Shown: positions 32,228 to 42,091, counted from the first letter of the stretch. The stretch: 64,000 nt of DNA from Hymenobacter siberiensis (GCF_018967865.2 NZ_JAHLZY020000001.1:2852001-2916000), one strand, 5' to 3'. The notes: a model not told the origin generated them from the letters alone. Numbers and translations are program-made.

Positions 32228-34192
32228 CTACCGCCGCAGCGCCAGGCGCACGCCGGCCATCAGCCAGCGACCGGGCATCTGGGCCCCCAGCAGGTCGGAG
32301 TATTTGGCGTCGAACAGGTTCTGGGCCTGGCCCACCACCCACAGGCGCTCGGGCAGCAGGGCCACATCGAGGCGGCCATTGATGACCACGTAATCGGAGG
32401 AAAGCGTGAAGTCGCCCACTGGTGGCACCCCGGCGCGCTGCTTGTATACCCCGCCCAGGCTGGCCGTGAAGCGGCGGTGCACCAGGCTCAGATTACCGCT
32501 CACGAGCTGCCGGGCCACGTTACTCAGGTATTGCGATACGATGCTGCCGTCCACGTTCAGGTGGGTGTAGGTGTAGCCCACGCTGCCGTCGAGGCGCAGG
32601 CCAGGAGCCAGTTGAGCCCGGGTATTTGCTTCAAATTCGAGGCCCTGCGTGCTCACGGCAAACAGGTTTTGAGCGTAGCGGTAGGTGCTGGCCGGGTTGA
32701 GATTGGTGAAGCCGGTGCCGGCCTGCACTTCGCTGCCGGGCGTGGCCACGTAATCAATCAGGTTGCGGCCGTAGCGGTTGAAGTAGGTGCCGCGTAGCGT
32801 GAGCGCGGGGCAAACCGTGAAATCGAGGCCACCCTCGTAGCTCCAGGTACGCTCGGCGGCCAGGCCGGGATTGCCTACGTTGAAGCCGTTGGGCACCGTG
32901 CCAGGCCGGATGGCCGAGTTGTACTGCTCGGTAAAATTGGCTGCCCGGATGGCGCGACCCACGGCGGCGCGCACGGTCAGCTTCTCGCCCAGCAGCTGGC
33001 TGGCCGTGAGCTGGGGCAGTAACTCAGTACCGTAGGCCTGGTCGTGGTCGAGGCGCAGGGCGGCGGTCAGGCTCAGGCCGGCGGCAGGTGTGAGGCCGGC
33101 CACGGCAAATGCGCCCTGGTGCCACACGGCGTGGTTGCCGCGGTCGTTGCTGCGCACGCTGCGGCGGTCGGCCTGGCCGCCAAGGGTCAACTGCACCTTA
33201 TCCGACAGGCGCAACTGATGCTGGCCCTGCACATTGAGGTAGTGCATGAGGTGGTCGCTGGCCGCCGAGGTGGGCGTGTACAGGTAGTAGTCGGTGCTGG
33301 ACGTGCCCACCAATTGCAGCTCGGTGCGGGCGCGGGCGTTCCAATCGTAGCGCAGCTGGCCCTGGTACCAGTCGCGCGAGGTGGTTTCGCGGGCGCGGTC
33401 GCCAGCGTTGGTCGTGTAGAAATTCTGAGCGTTATAGTCGCGCCGGTCGAAGCTGGCACGGGCGGCAGCGCTGAATTTGGGGCTGATTTGATAAGCGCCC
33501 GAAAGCGAGTAGGTGTTCAGCTTGAAGTCGTTGCGCCCGCCGCCGGGCAGGTTCAGCAGCTGGCCGCTGGCGGTGTTGTTGAGGATACCGCCAGCCAGCC
33601 GCAGGCCCTTGTCCTGGCCGTAGAAACCGGCGTTGGTGGTTTTCAAATCGTACTCACCAGCCATGAACGTGCCGCCGACTTCCACGCCGTCGGGCCGGTG
33701 GGTGGCGGCGAAGGTTTTGGTCACGATGTTCACGAAGCCGCCCACGGCATCGGGGCCGTAGAGGGCCGCACCGGGGCCGCGTACCACTTCAATCTGCTCA
33801 ATTTCAGCGGGCGTGATGGGCAAATAGCCCGCAAAGTGCCCCGTGAGCGGGTCGTTCAGCCGCATGCCATCGAGCAGAATCAGCACTTGGTTGAAAGTGG
33901 AGCCGCGCAGGGTAATATCGGCCTGCGTACCGAAATTGCCCCGGCTCTGCATCTCAATGGCCGGTAATAAGCGCAGCAAATCATCGAGCGATGAAACCGG
34001 GTACTGGCTGAGCGTGCGGCCAGGTATCACGGTCACGTAGCGGCCAGTCTGGCCGGCTACCTGGTTCAGGCGGGTGCCATACACGGTCACCTCATTCAGG
34101 GCGCGGGTACTATCGACCGGAGTGCTCTGGGCCAAAGCATTAGCGGTAAATAGTGTACAGAAAAGCGGGGTAGCGTAGCGCGTAAGTCGCAT
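32228..34192 (-). CDS. TonB-dependent outer membrane receptor (BtuB/Cir-like)
   Basis: A 654-residue receptor with signal peptide ending ANALAQS. The plug domain shows EVTVYGTRL, SSLDDLLRLLPAIEMQSRG, ADITLRGSTFNQVLILLDGMRLNDP and IEQIEVVRGPGAALYGPDAVGGFVNIVTK, followed by a barrel of about 22 strands ending with the terminal aromatic-poor motif GRWLMAGVRLALRR. The length is on the small side for the family, as in cobalamin or iron-siderophore receptors, and no carboxypeptidase-like N-terminal domain typical of SusC is present. Ligand unknown; no riboswitch is visible in the 17-nt predicted leader. Confidence 0.9.
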   Translation of the reverse strand: MRLTRYATPLFCTLFTANALAQSTPVDSTRALNEVTVYGTRLNQVAGQTGRYVTVIPGRTLSQYPVSSLDDLLRLLPAIEMQSRGNFGTQADITLRGSTFNQVLILLDGMRLNDPLTGHFAGYLPITPAEIEQIEVVRGPGAALYGPDAVGGFVNIVTKTFAATHRPDGVEVGGTFMAGEYDLKTTNAGFYGQDKGLRLAGGILNNTASGQLLNLPGGGRNDFKLNTYSLSGAYQISPKFSAAARASFDRRDYNAQNFYTTNAGDRARETTSRDWYQGQLRYDWNARARTELQLVGTSSTDYYLYTPTSAASDHLMHYLNVQGQHQLRLSDKVQLTLGGQADRRSVRSNDRGNHAVWHQGAFAVAGLTPAAGLSLTAALRLDHDQAYGTELLPQLTASQLLGEKLTVRAAVGRAIRAANFTEQYNSAIRPGTVPNGFNVGNPGLAAERTWSYEGGLDFTVCPALTLRGTYFNRYGRNLIDYVATPGSEVQAGTGFTNLNPASTYRYAQNLFAVSTQGLEFEANTRAQLAPGLRLDGSVGYTYTHLNVDGSIVSQYLSNVARQLVSGNLSLVHRRFTASLGGVYKQRAGVPPVGDFTLSSDYVVINGRLDVALLPERLWVVGQAQNLFDAKYSDLLGAQMPGRWLMAGVRLALRR

Positions 34193-34215
34193 TCTTAAGG
34201 GGGTTGATGGGGGTG

Positions 34216-34223
34216 CAAAGCTA
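34216..34223 (-). promoter_or_regulatory. -7 box of the TonB receptor gene
   Basis: TAGCTTTG on the reverse strand, 24 bp before the start codon. The flanking repeat occupies the -33 region. Confidence 0.5.
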
Positions 34224-34365
34224 CGGTAGTGCGAACGCTACGAGTCTGCGTCTCGCTACAGCGCAGCGAATATTCGTTGTTTATTATCGCAGGGGCATTT
34301 CGCATTTCCGCATTCGCCGCGTTGCGGCGACACGCGGACTTGCAAAGTCCACGCTACTTTCGTCC
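34224..34365. repeat. Hairpin-rich repeat between divergent genes
   Basis: Several nested complementary pieces occur, including AACGCTACGAG/CTCGCTACAG-like and GCGGACTTGCAAAGTCC. Boundaries are approximate. It fills most of the space between the TonB receptor and the aminopeptidase. Confidence 0.4.
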
Positions 34366-34436
34366 CCGCGTCAGGCAACGTCAGCCTCGCACCCGCGTCC
34401 TTCGCGCGAAACTCATTTCCCACCATTCGTTTCTCT

Positions 34437-36920
34437 ATGAAGCACCTTTTCGCGCTGGGCCTACTGGGCCTGGCGGCCACCAGCCCGGCTTTCGCGCAGG
34501 CTCCCACCCCGCCGGCTGCCAAGCCCGAATCTCCCTACCGCGCCTCGGCCACCAAGGTCAACGACCTGGTACACACCAAGCTCGATGTGCGCTTCGACTA
34601 TGCCAAGCGCTACCTCTATGGCAAGGAGTGGGTGACCCTCAAGCCCCATGGCTACCCCACCGACTCGCTGCGTCTCGATGCCAAAGGCATGGACATCAAA
34701 GCCGTGGCCCTGATGAGCGGTGACAAGCAAACCCCGCTCAAGTACGACTACGCCGACGGGATGAACCTGCGCATCAACCTGGGCCGCGTTTTCAAGCCGG
34801 GCGAGGAGTACACGGTGTACATCGACTACGTCTCGAAGCCCGACGAGCTGAAGGTGAAAGGCTCGGCCGCCATCACCGATGCCAAGGGCCTGTATTTCAT
34901 CAACCCCGACTCGGCCGTGGCCGGCAAGCCGGTGCAAATCTGGACGCAGGGCGAGACCGAGGGCTCGTCGGCCTGGTTCCCTACCATCGACCGGCCCAAC
35001 CAGAAAACGACCGAGGAAATCTCGATGACCGTGCCGGCTAAGTACGTCACGCTCAGCAACGGCCGGATGGTGAGCAGTACCCCCGCCGGCCCCGGCCTGC
35101 GCACCGACGTGTGGAAGATGGAGCTGCCCCACGCCCCCTATCTGTTTATGATGGCCGTAGGCGACTTTAAAATCTACAAAGACACCTGGCGCGGCAAGGA
35201 GGTGAGCTACTACCTCGAACCCAAGTACGCGCCCTTCGCCAAGCAGATTTTCGGCAACACGCCCGATATGCTGGAGTTTTACTCCAACCGTCTCGGCGTG
35301 GAGTATCCGTGGAATAAGTACAGCCAGATTGTGGCCCGTGACTACGTGAGCGGGGCCATGGAAAACACCACCGCCACACTGCACGGCGAGCAGGTGCAAA
35401 TGACCGACCGCGAGCTACTGGACCGCGAATACGGCTCCGAATCGGTGATTGCGCACGAGCTGTTCCACCAATGGTTTGGCGACTACGTGACGGCCGAAAG
35501 CTGGTCCAACATCACCGTAAACGAAACGATGGCCGACTTCTCGGAAGGCCTCTACGCCGAGCATAAATACGGCCGCGATGCCGCCGATGCCCACTACTAC
35601 CGCTACCTGCGCCGCTACCTGAGCTCGCCGCGCGACGCCGCCAAAACCCTCGTGCGCTTCCACTACGACGAGCAGGAGGAAGTATTTGACCTGGTGAGCT
35701 ACCAGAAGGGCGGGGCCATCATGGACATGCTGCGCACCTACCTCGGCGACGACGTGTTTTTCTCCGGCCTTCAGAAATACCTGCAGGACAACAAATTCGG
35801 CAACGGCGAAGCCCACCAGATGCGCCTGGCGTTTGAGGCCGTATCGGGCCAGGATTTGAACTGGTTCTGGAACCAGTGGTACTTCGCGCCCGGCCACCCC
35901 ATCGTGAGCATCGACTACGCCTGGGATGCCGCCAAAAAGATGCAGTCCGTGACGGTGAAGCAGACCCAGCCGGGCCAGACGTTCCGCCTGCCCTTCACCA
36001 TCGACTACTACGTGGGCGGCAAAGTGCTACACCAGCCCGTGACCATGACGGAGGCCAGCCAGACCTTCACCATGGCCTTGCCCGCCAAGCCCGAGCTCGT
36101 GAACGTGGACGCCAACAAGAAAACGCTGTGGCTGAAAACCGATAACAAATCGGCCGCCGAGTACGCCTTCCAGTACGCCCACGCACCCCTGTTCGTGGAC
36201 CGCCGCGAGGCCATTGACGCCGCTGCCAAGGACCAGACCATTGCCGCCAACCGCGCCACGCTGCTGGCCGCCCTCAACGACAAGTTCTACAACAACCGCC
36301 TGGCCGCCGTGGAGGCTTTGAAGCTGGACGACAAAGCCATGGCCAAGGCCGCCGCGCCTGCCCTGCGTAAGCTCGCCGCAACCGAAAAAGAGCCCTGGGT
36401 GCAGGCATCGCTGCTCGGCGCGCTGGCCAAGCTGAAGGACAAGAAGGACGAAGCGTACATCAGCAAACAGCTCAGCAGCCAGTCGTACAACGTGCAGGGT
36501 GCGGCCCTGCGTGCCCTGGCCACCGTGCAACCCACCCAGGCCCTGGCCCGTGCCAAAACCTACGAGGCCAACGCCCAGGGCGCAGTAGCCCAGGCCGTAA
36601 CCGAAGTATATGCCAAGAACGGCGGCCAGGCTCAATGGGCCTTCGTGCGCGACCGGTTCGACGCGGCCCGCTCCCAGGGCAAGTTCAACATGATGGAGCC
36701 GCTGGCCACCATCACCGGCCGCCTCGACGATGCCGCTTCCATCACCGAAGGCATCAACCGCCTCCAGGAAATCGGCGTCAAGTACAAAGCCTACGGAGCC
36801 GACCGCCCCATCGTGAACCTGCTGCAAGGCGTGGCCAAAGCGCAGGCCGGCCGGCCGCAGGCCGCCACTACCCAGCAGGCCGTGGAGCAGGCGGTGGCTG
36901 CCGTGCAAGCCGCCAAGTAG
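34437..36920 (+). CDS. M1-family zinc aminopeptidase, exported
   Basis: An 827-residue peptidase with signal peptide MKHLFALGLLGLAATSPAFA. The exopeptidase motif GAMEN is at 306-310, zinc ligands HELFH at 340-344 plus Glu363 (NETMADFSE). The C-terminal 230 residues form helical repeats of HEAT/ERAP1-like type (LRKLAATEKEPWVQASLLGAL, GAALRALATVQPTQALARA). It trims N-terminal residues from peptides, probably in the periplasm. It is divergent from the TonB receptor and is followed by a strong terminator. Confidence 0.95.
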   Translation: MKHLFALGLLGLAATSPAFAQAPTPPAAKPESPYRASATKVNDLVHTKLDVRFDYAKRYLYGKEWVTLKPHGYPTDSLRLDAKGMDIKAVALMSGDKQTPLKYDYADGMNLRINLGRVFKPGEEYTVYIDYVSKPDELKVKGSAAITDAKGLYFINPDSAVAGKPVQIWTQGETEGSSAWFPTIDRPNQKTTEEISMTVPAKYVTLSNGRMVSSTPAGPGLRTDVWKMELPHAPYLFMMAVGDFKIYKDTWRGKEVSYYLEPKYAPFAKQIFGNTPDMLEFYSNRLGVEYPWNKYSQIVARDYVSGAMENTTATLHGEQVQMTDRELLDREYGSESVIAHELFHQWFGDYVTAESWSNITVNETMADFSEGLYAEHKYGRDAADAHYYRYLRRYLSSPRDAAKTLVRFHYDEQEEVFDLVSYQKGGAIMDMLRTYLGDDVFFSGLQKYLQDNKFGNGEAHQMRLAFEAVSGQDLNWFWNQWYFAPGHPIVSIDYAWDAAKKMQSVTVKQTQPGQTFRLPFTIDYYVGGKVLHQPVTMTEASQTFTMALPAKPELVNVDANKKTLWLKTDNKSAAEYAFQYAHAPLFVDRREAIDAAAKDQTIAANRATLLAALNDKFYNNRLAAVEALKLDDKAMAKAAAPALRKLAATEKEPWVQASLLGALAKLKDKKDEAYISKQLSSQSYNVQGAALRALATVQPTQALARAKTYEANAQGAVAQAVTEVYAKNGGQAQWAFVRDRFDAARSQGKFNMMEPLATITGRLDDAASITEGINRLQEIGVKYKAYGADRPIVNLLQGVAKAQAGRPQAATTQQAVEQAVAAVQAAK

Positions 36921-36964
36921 TACTAGTGGTTATTTAGCAGCGCCGCTTGACGTGCTTCTAAACT

Positions 36965-37001
36965 AAAAAAGCCCTGTCGCATTGCGCGACAGGGCTTTTT
37001 T
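36965..37001. terminator. Strong bidirectional terminator
   Basis: A perfect 16-bp stem AAAAAAGCCCTGTCGC (36965-36980) with its complement (36986-37001), ending in T6, between the convergent aminopeptidase and carbonic anhydrase genes. Confidence 0.9.
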
Positions 37002-37044
37002 GTGGGTGGTGGTTGGTTACTATTTGGGGGAAACGGGAAAAAAT

Positions 37045-37746
37045 CTACTCGCCATCGGCTACTCCGGCCGGGGTTAGCTCAGGGGTTTCGTCGGTAGCAG
37101 GGTCGTGGTCCTGTACCTCGGTGGCGTAAATGTGCTCCATATCGGTTATCACATCTTCGCCGTCCACATTCAGGTCCTTCAGCACACCATCGGCGATGTC
37201 GTAAACGAGGCCGTGTAGGCGGGGCGGGTTTTCGCCGCGCATGGCATTCTGGATGATGTTGGTTTTGGCCAGGTTGCGCACCTGCTCCATCACGTTCAGC
37301 TCCACGAGACGGCGCAGGCGGGCCGTGTCGTCCTTCTCGCGCAGGTACTCGGCTTCGTGCAGCCGGATAACGTCGCGGATATTCACCAACCAGTTGTCAA
37401 TCAGACCATACTGCTTGTTGGCCGCCGCCGCAGCCACGCCGCCGCAGCCGTAGTGCCCGCACACCAGAATGTCTTTCACGCCCAGCACTTCCACGGCATA
37501 TTGCAGCACGCTCAGCAGGTTCATGTCGGTGTGCACCACCAGGTTGGCAATGTTGCGGTGCACAAACATCTCGCCCGGGCCCGTGCCGGTGATGCCGGAG
37601 GCCGGCACCCGCGAATCGGAACAGCCGATGAACAGGTACTTGGGGCTCTGGCCATTGGCCAGGCGCTGGAAAAATTCGGGGTCCTCCGCGTTTCTAGATG
37701 CCACCCAATGCTTGTTATTTTCGAGAATTTCGCTGATACCAGCCAT
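37045..37746 (-). CDS. Beta-class carbonic anhydrase
   Basis: A 233-residue enzyme from the ATG at 37746. The active site is complete: Cys42, Asp44 and Arg46 in GCSDSRVPAS, Arg64 in VHRNIANLV, His98 and Cys101 in VCGHYGCGG. It interconverts CO2 and bicarbonate in the cytosol. A long acidic tail (EVQDHDPATDETPELTPAGVAD) extends beyond the usual end. It is the last of three same-strand genes after a SulP transporter and a degenerate paralogue, so together they likely manage bicarbonate uptake. Confidence 0.95.
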   Translation of the reverse strand: MAGISEILENNKHWVASRNAEDPEFFQRLANGQSPKYLFIGCSDSRVPASGITGTGPGEMFVHRNIANLVVHTDMNLLSVLQYAVEVLGVKDILVCGHYGCGGVAAAAANKQYGLIDNWLVNIRDVIRLHEAEYLREKDDTARLRRLVELNVMEQVRNLAKTNIIQNAMRGENPPRLHGLVYDIADGVLKDLNVDGEDVITDMEHIYATEVQDHDPATDETPELTPAGVADGE

Positions 37747-37905
37747 AGTTAAAACAGGTAAGTTGATGGCCTGAAACCGCCGAAGCGGCCCACCAGCCCC
37801 AGTAAAACACCAGCGCCCAAGTAGCGCGGTGAAGAGAGGTAAACGCCACGGCAAGGTAGCGCCAATTCGTCGGCGGGAATCCTCCGCCAGGCGCGGCCGC
37901 GCCGT

Positions 37906-38634
37906 TCAGGCACTGCGGCGGCGGTGGCCGTTCAGGCTGCCGCTGGCCGCCCGGTCTGCCACCAGCGGCCGCGTTCCGCGCGAAACCATGAGCCGGGGGG
38001 CGGCCGCTGGTGGGTGCGTGGCATAAATTTCGGCCCAGCCGCTGATGGCATCCACGTTCAGGTTGTTCAGCTGGCCGGTAGCCGCTTCGTACACCAGGCC
38101 GTGCAGGCGAAGCGTGCGGCCGGCCTGGGTGGCATTCTGGACGAGGTTGGTTTTGGCCAGGTTACGCACTTGCTCCATCACGTTCAACTCCACGAGACGG
38201 CGCAGACGGGCCGCGTCGTCGCCGATGCGCAGCAGCTCCTTTTCGTGCAGCCGCACCACGTCGCGCACCTGCGTAAGCCAGCTATCGAGCAAGCCGTGTT
38301 GCTGATGCGCGGCGGCAGCAGCTACCCCGGCGCAATTGTAGCTGCCACACACGATGATGTCTTCGATAGCCGTGTTTTGCACGGCGTACTGTAACACACT
38401 GAGCAGGCTCATGTCGGAGTGCGCTACCAGATTGGCCACGTTGCTGTGCGTCAGCACTTCACCGGGCTTCAGGCCCAGCAGCTCGCTGGCAGCCACGCCC
38501 AAATCAGAGCAGCCGATGAACAGGTATTTCGGGGCGAAACCGGCCACGCGCCTGGTGAAATAAGCCGGGTCCCGGCTGGCTTTCGCAGCCATCCACCGTT
38601 GGTTGTTTTGCAGAAGCTGATTGATGGCGGTCAT
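37906..38634 (-). CDS. Carbonic anhydrase paralogue lacking catalytic residues
   Basis: A 242-residue protein over 50% identical by eye to the next gene down to about residue 215, then a basic tail (GTRPLVADRAASGSLNGHRRRSA). The zinc site has decayed: Cys42 and Asp44 remain in GCSDLGVAAS but Arg46 is Gly, Arg64 is Ser (THSNVANLV), and the zinc ligand His98 is Ser in VCGSYNCAGV, while Cys101 stays. No active beta-class enzyme lacks the histidine ligand, so this is probably a pseudoenzyme. The frame is intact and unusually well conserved elsewhere, which argues for a non-catalytic role, such as dimerising with the active copy or sensing. Confidence 0.85.
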   Translation of the reverse strand: MTAINQLLQNNQRWMAAKASRDPAYFTRRVAGFAPKYLFIGCSDLGVAASELLGLKPGEVLTHSNVANLVAHSDMSLLSVLQYAVQNTAIEDIIVCGSYNCAGVAAAAAHQQHGLLDSWLTQVRDVVRLHEKELLRIGDDAARLRRLVELNVMEQVRNLAKTNLVQNATQAGRTLRLHGLVYEAATGQLNNLNVDAISGWAEIYATHPPAAAPRLMVSRGTRPLVADRAASGSLNGHRRRSA

Positions 38635-38770
38635 AATAATGGGAAAAGAATCTGGTCATGCGGCATGCACCGTAATGTTCACCCAACACCTTGCCTACCA
38701 ATAATTTGACGATTTTCAGGCAGCTGCACGGAGTAGTGCAGTCATGCAGCTCATCAGCCCAAAAACTGTG

Positions 38771-40417
38771 CTAGTGCGTGCCCAGCGCTACCTGGCGAAT
38801 GCCACGCGTCTCCAGCTCGATTCCCCGGGCCGGGGCGGCCTGGCGAAACGCCTCGATGGCTTCGAGCACATCGTGGTCGATAACATCGGAACGGGTGCCA
38901 TCGAGGATAACGCGGCTGTTGGCGGGCAGCTGCTCTAGCGTGGTCACAATGCTGGCCTTGTTGAGGAACGAAACGTGCTCGGGCAGGCGCAGATGCAGCT
39001 GGCGGCCATCCTCGCCTTCGGCGGTGTCGGCGGCTTCGTCGCGGCGTAGGTAGGAGCCGGCCTTGGCGTTATCGCGCAGGATAAAGAAGAAGCCCAGCGC
39101 CAGCCCAATGCTCACGCCCTTGAGCAAGTCGGTAAAGAGCACGGCCACGATGGTGATAATGAAGGGAATGAACTGCTCGCGGCCCAGCTGCCACTGCTTG
39201 CGGTAGAGGGCGGGTGAGGTGAGCTTGAAGCCTACCAGCAGCAGCACCGCCGCCAGCGCCGAGAGCGGAATCAGGTTCAGCACCGCGCCCAGAAACAGCA
39301 GGCTGATGAGCAGCAACAGGCCGTGAATAAAGGCCGACACTTTGCTTTGCGCACCGGCCGCCACGTTGGCCGATGAGCGCACAATAACCGCCGTAAGCGG
39401 CAGGCCGCCTAGCAAGCCGCTGACAAGGTTGCCCGCGCCCTGGGCCAGCAGCTCGCGGTTGGTGGGCGTGTGGCGCTTTTGCGGGTCGAGGTTGTCCACG
39501 GCCTCCACGCTGAGCAGCGTTTCGAGCGAGGCCACGATGGCAATGGTGAAGGCCACGCCGTAGGTAGCGGGGTTGCGCAGGGCGCTGAAATCGGGAAGAA
39601 TCATTTCGCCGGCCAACTGGCCCAGCGACGACAGCACCGGCAGCTTCACGAGGTGCTTGGGCAGCACCTGCCAATCGGGCGCGATGGTTTTCAGCAGCTG
39701 ATTGAGGCCCACGGCCACCACCACGGCCACCAGAGCGCCCGGCACCAGCCGCGACCACGACTGCCGCCGGATGGGAGCGGTATTCCACAGCAGCAGCAGC
39801 GCCAGCGACGCCACGCCCACCAGCACCGAGCCGGCGCTGAGCGCCCGCGCCGCCGCCGCAATGGCCGAGAACGTATTCTGCCCGTTGAATTGCAGAAAGT
39901 CCATGTCCTCAAAGTAGTCGGTATCGGCTCCAAGGAAGTGTGGAATCTGCTTCAGAATAAGAATAATGCCAATGGCTGCCAGCATCCCGCGAATCACGGC
40001 CGCCGGAAAGTAAAGGGCAATAATGCCGGCCCGGGCCAGCCCCAGCCCCATCTGGATAACGCCGGCCACGGCCGTGGCCGCCAGCACCGCCGGCCACGAG
40101 CCCAGCGACGAAATAGCCGACAGCACCACCACCGTGAGGCCGGCCGCCGGCCCGCTCACGCTCACCGCCGAGCCGCTCAACAAGCTCACTACCAGGCCAC
40201 CCACGATGCCCGCAATCACGCCCGCGAGCAGCGGTGCGCCCGAGGCCAGCGAAATGCCCAGGCACAGCGGCAGCGCCACCAGAAAAACCACTAGCCCCGC
40301 TGGTGCATCCTGCCCGATGGTACTGAATAGCGAGGCTTTCGGCCGGGGTTTGCCGGGCGCTACCGGGGCCGCAATGGGAGTACCGGTTTGGGCCGGCGAA
40401 GAAATTACCTGGGTCAT
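38771..40417 (-). CDS. SulP-family anion transporter (bicarbonate/sulfate type)
   Basis: A 548-residue membrane protein starting at ATG 40417; an earlier in-frame ATG is far upstream of the conserved part. The SulP core opens with DAPAGLVVFLVALPLCLGISLASGAPLLAG and contains GSAVSVSGPAAGLTVVV and SVEAVDNLDPQKRHTPTNRELLAQGAGN. A short C-terminal STAS-like domain (HLRLPEHVSFLNKASIVTTLEQLP) completes it. Neighbouring carbonic anhydrases favour bicarbonate as substrate, as in BicA, over sulfate. It leads a three-gene set of 136- and 159-bp gaps. Confidence 0.9.
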   Translation of the reverse strand: MTQVISSPAQTGTPIAAPVAPGKPRPKASLFSTIGQDAPAGLVVFLVALPLCLGISLASGAPLLAGVIAGIVGGLVVSLLSGSAVSVSGPAAGLTVVVLSAISSLGSWPAVLAATAVAGVIQMGLGLARAGIIALYFPAAVIRGMLAAIGIILILKQIPHFLGADTDYFEDMDFLQFNGQNTFSAIAAAARALSAGSVLVGVASLALLLLWNTAPIRRQSWSRLVPGALVAVVVAVGLNQLLKTIAPDWQVLPKHLVKLPVLSSLGQLAGEMILPDFSALRNPATYGVAFTIAIVASLETLLSVEAVDNLDPQKRHTPTNRELLAQGAGNLVSGLLGGLPLTAVIVRSSANVAAGAQSKVSAFIHGLLLLISLLFLGAVLNLIPLSALAAVLLLVGFKLTSPALYRKQWQLGREQFIPFIITIVAVLFTDLLKGVSIGLALGFFFILRDNAKAGSYLRRDEAADTAEGEDGRQLHLRLPEHVSFLNKASIVTTLEQLPANSRVILDGTRSDVIDHDVLEAIEAFRQAAPARGIELETRGIRQVALGTH

Positions 40418-40562
40418 AACCTTGGGATTGCAGCATCGGCCCACCGTGGGAATCAACGGAGAGGCAGAGTTTGGCACAAGGTTACGCGGGCGCTATTAAG
40501 CCCGAATTAAAAGCACATTAAAAGGGAATTAAAACCAGATTCCAGGCTTGAGTCGACGAAAA

Positions 40563-40679
40563 AGGGCATCATGTCGAGTGTAGCCGAGGCATCTTGCGTG
40601 CAGCAGTAAATCAATCGCCGAACGATTTTGCTTACCACCGCAAGCGAGATGCCTCGGCTGCGCTCGGCATGACGCCCTG
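40563..40679. repeat. Long inverted repeat, CATGCCGAGC variant
   Basis: Arms AGGGCATCATGTCGAGTGTA... and ...GCGCTCGGCATGACGCCCT pair with few mismatches over about 36 bp. Related to 32110-32215. Confidence 0.8.
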
Positions 40680-40697
40680 AACAGATTCCCCTGAAAA

Positions 40698-42089
40698 TCA
40701 AATAATCGGCCATTCCAGCCACACCTGCGTGCCCTGGCCGGGCTCGCTTTCCACGCGCACCGTGCCGCTGTGCAGCGCCATGATGCGGGCCGCCAGCGGC
40801 AGTCCAATGCCGTGCCCCGGCACTGCCCGCGCCGAGGCCGCCCGGAAAAACGGCACAAACACCTGCTGCAAATCGGCCGCCGACAGCCCGGGACCTTCGT
40901 CGCTCACCAGCAGCGACAGATGCTTGCGGCTGCGGGCCAGCGTGGCCGTGACGGTGCCGCCGGTCTGGCGCGAGAACTTGCAGGCATTATCCAGAATATT
41001 GAGCACGGCCGATAGCAGCAGCGCCTCGTTGCCGTGCACGATAAAGGAGTCGGCCTCGCCAAAATTGAGGTCGACGCGGGAGGTAGGGTAGCGGCGCAGC
41101 AGCTGCTCGTGGGCTTGCAGCAGCAGCTCATCGAGGCGCACGGCGGCCATGGGCACCTGCGAGGGGTCGTCGGAGGCGCGGGCAATTTGCAGCAGGCCAT
41201 TGGTGAGGCTGTTGAGCTGCCGGGCCGAATCGAGGGTGCTTTGCAGCACGCGGCGGTATTCGGCGAGCGGCCGCTCGGCTTGCAGTAATGCTACTTCCAG
41301 CTCGCCGATGAGGGCGGTGAGCGGCGTGCGCAGCTCGTGCGAGGCGTCGCGTACGAAGGTGCGCTGGCCCACAAAAGCCGCCTCCAGGCGGTCGAGCAGG
41401 CGGTTGAAGCGCTGGGTGAGGCGGCCAATTTCGTCGGTGGCTTCGCCGGTACGGGTCAGGCGCTGGCTCAGGTCCGTGGCCGTAATACCGTCGACCTCCC
41501 ACACCATGCGACGCAACGGGCGCAGGGCCTGACCGGCAAAAAACCAGCTGCCTACCCCGGCCGCCGCCACCGCTACCAGCAAGCCCAAAGCCAACAGCTG
41601 CTGCAGCTCGCGCAGTTGCTGGCGGCTGTCCTCATCTACCGACGAGGCCACCACTACCAGCGGACCCAACTGGGCATCGCGGTAGAGGAGGCCCACGGTT
41701 TCATGGTAGTTGGTTTCGGGCTCCAGCACGGCCTGGCCGGTGCGGCGCACCTCGGCCAGCCAAGCCGGTGGCACGGGTTGGGCCGCCCCCTGCCCTTCCC
41801 GGAAAACCAGTTGGTTTTTCGCATCATATACCCTACCCTGCTCGGCGGGCAGCGTGCGGTAAAGCTGGCGCAGGTAGCGGCGATACGACGCCTGCTCGCC
41901 CACATCGTCGAGGTCATTCTGCCCGCCCACGTAGGCGTGCCCCACCACCAGCGTGCGCTTAAACAGGGTTTGGGTGAACTGGTTACGGCGCGATTGCTGC
42001 GTGGCAAAGTAGATAACCAGCGCAAACAACAACAGCGTCACGGCCAGAATGGACCCGAACTGCAAGGCAAGCCGGAGGCGAATGGACAT
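40698..42089 (-). CDS. Sensor histidine kinase with HAMP domain
   Basis: A 463-residue membrane kinase. Two transmembrane helices (about 10-29 and 164-186) enclose a 130-residue periplasmic sensor, then a HAMP linker (LRPLRRMVWEVDGITATDLSQRL), the H-box with His251 in RDASHELRTPLTAL, an N-box NILDNACKFS, and G-boxes (VSDEGPGLSAADLQQVF and GHGIGLPLAARIM). It autophosphorylates and passes phosphate to the response regulator encoded just upstream. The signal is unknown; the sensor is of the heavy-metal-sensor-like size. Confidence 0.93.
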   Translation of the reverse strand: MSIRLRLALQFGSILAVTLLLFALVIYFATQQSRRNQFTQTLFKRTLVVGHAYVGGQNDLDDVGEQASYRRYLRQLYRTLPAEQGRVYDAKNQLVFREGQGAAQPVPPAWLAEVRRTGQAVLEPETNYHETVGLLYRDAQLGPLVVVASSVDEDSRQQLRELQQLLALGLLVAVAAAGVGSWFFAGQALRPLRRMVWEVDGITATDLSQRLTRTGEATDEIGRLTQRFNRLLDRLEAAFVGQRTFVRDASHELRTPLTALIGELEVALLQAERPLAEYRRVLQSTLDSARQLNSLTNGLLQIARASDDPSQVPMAAVRLDELLLQAHEQLLRRYPTSRVDLNFGEADSFIVHGNEALLLSAVLNILDNACKFSRQTGGTVTATLARSRKHLSLLVSDEGPGLSAADLQQVFVPFFRAASARAVPGHGIGLPLAARIMALHSGTVRVESEPGQGTQVWLEWPII

Positions 42090-42091
42090 TA

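Noticed and set aside
34193..34436. Cobalamin riboswitch upstream of the TonB receptor
   Set aside because: The -7 box leaves a leader of only about 17 nt, and the region is filled by a hairpin repeat without B12-box sequence.
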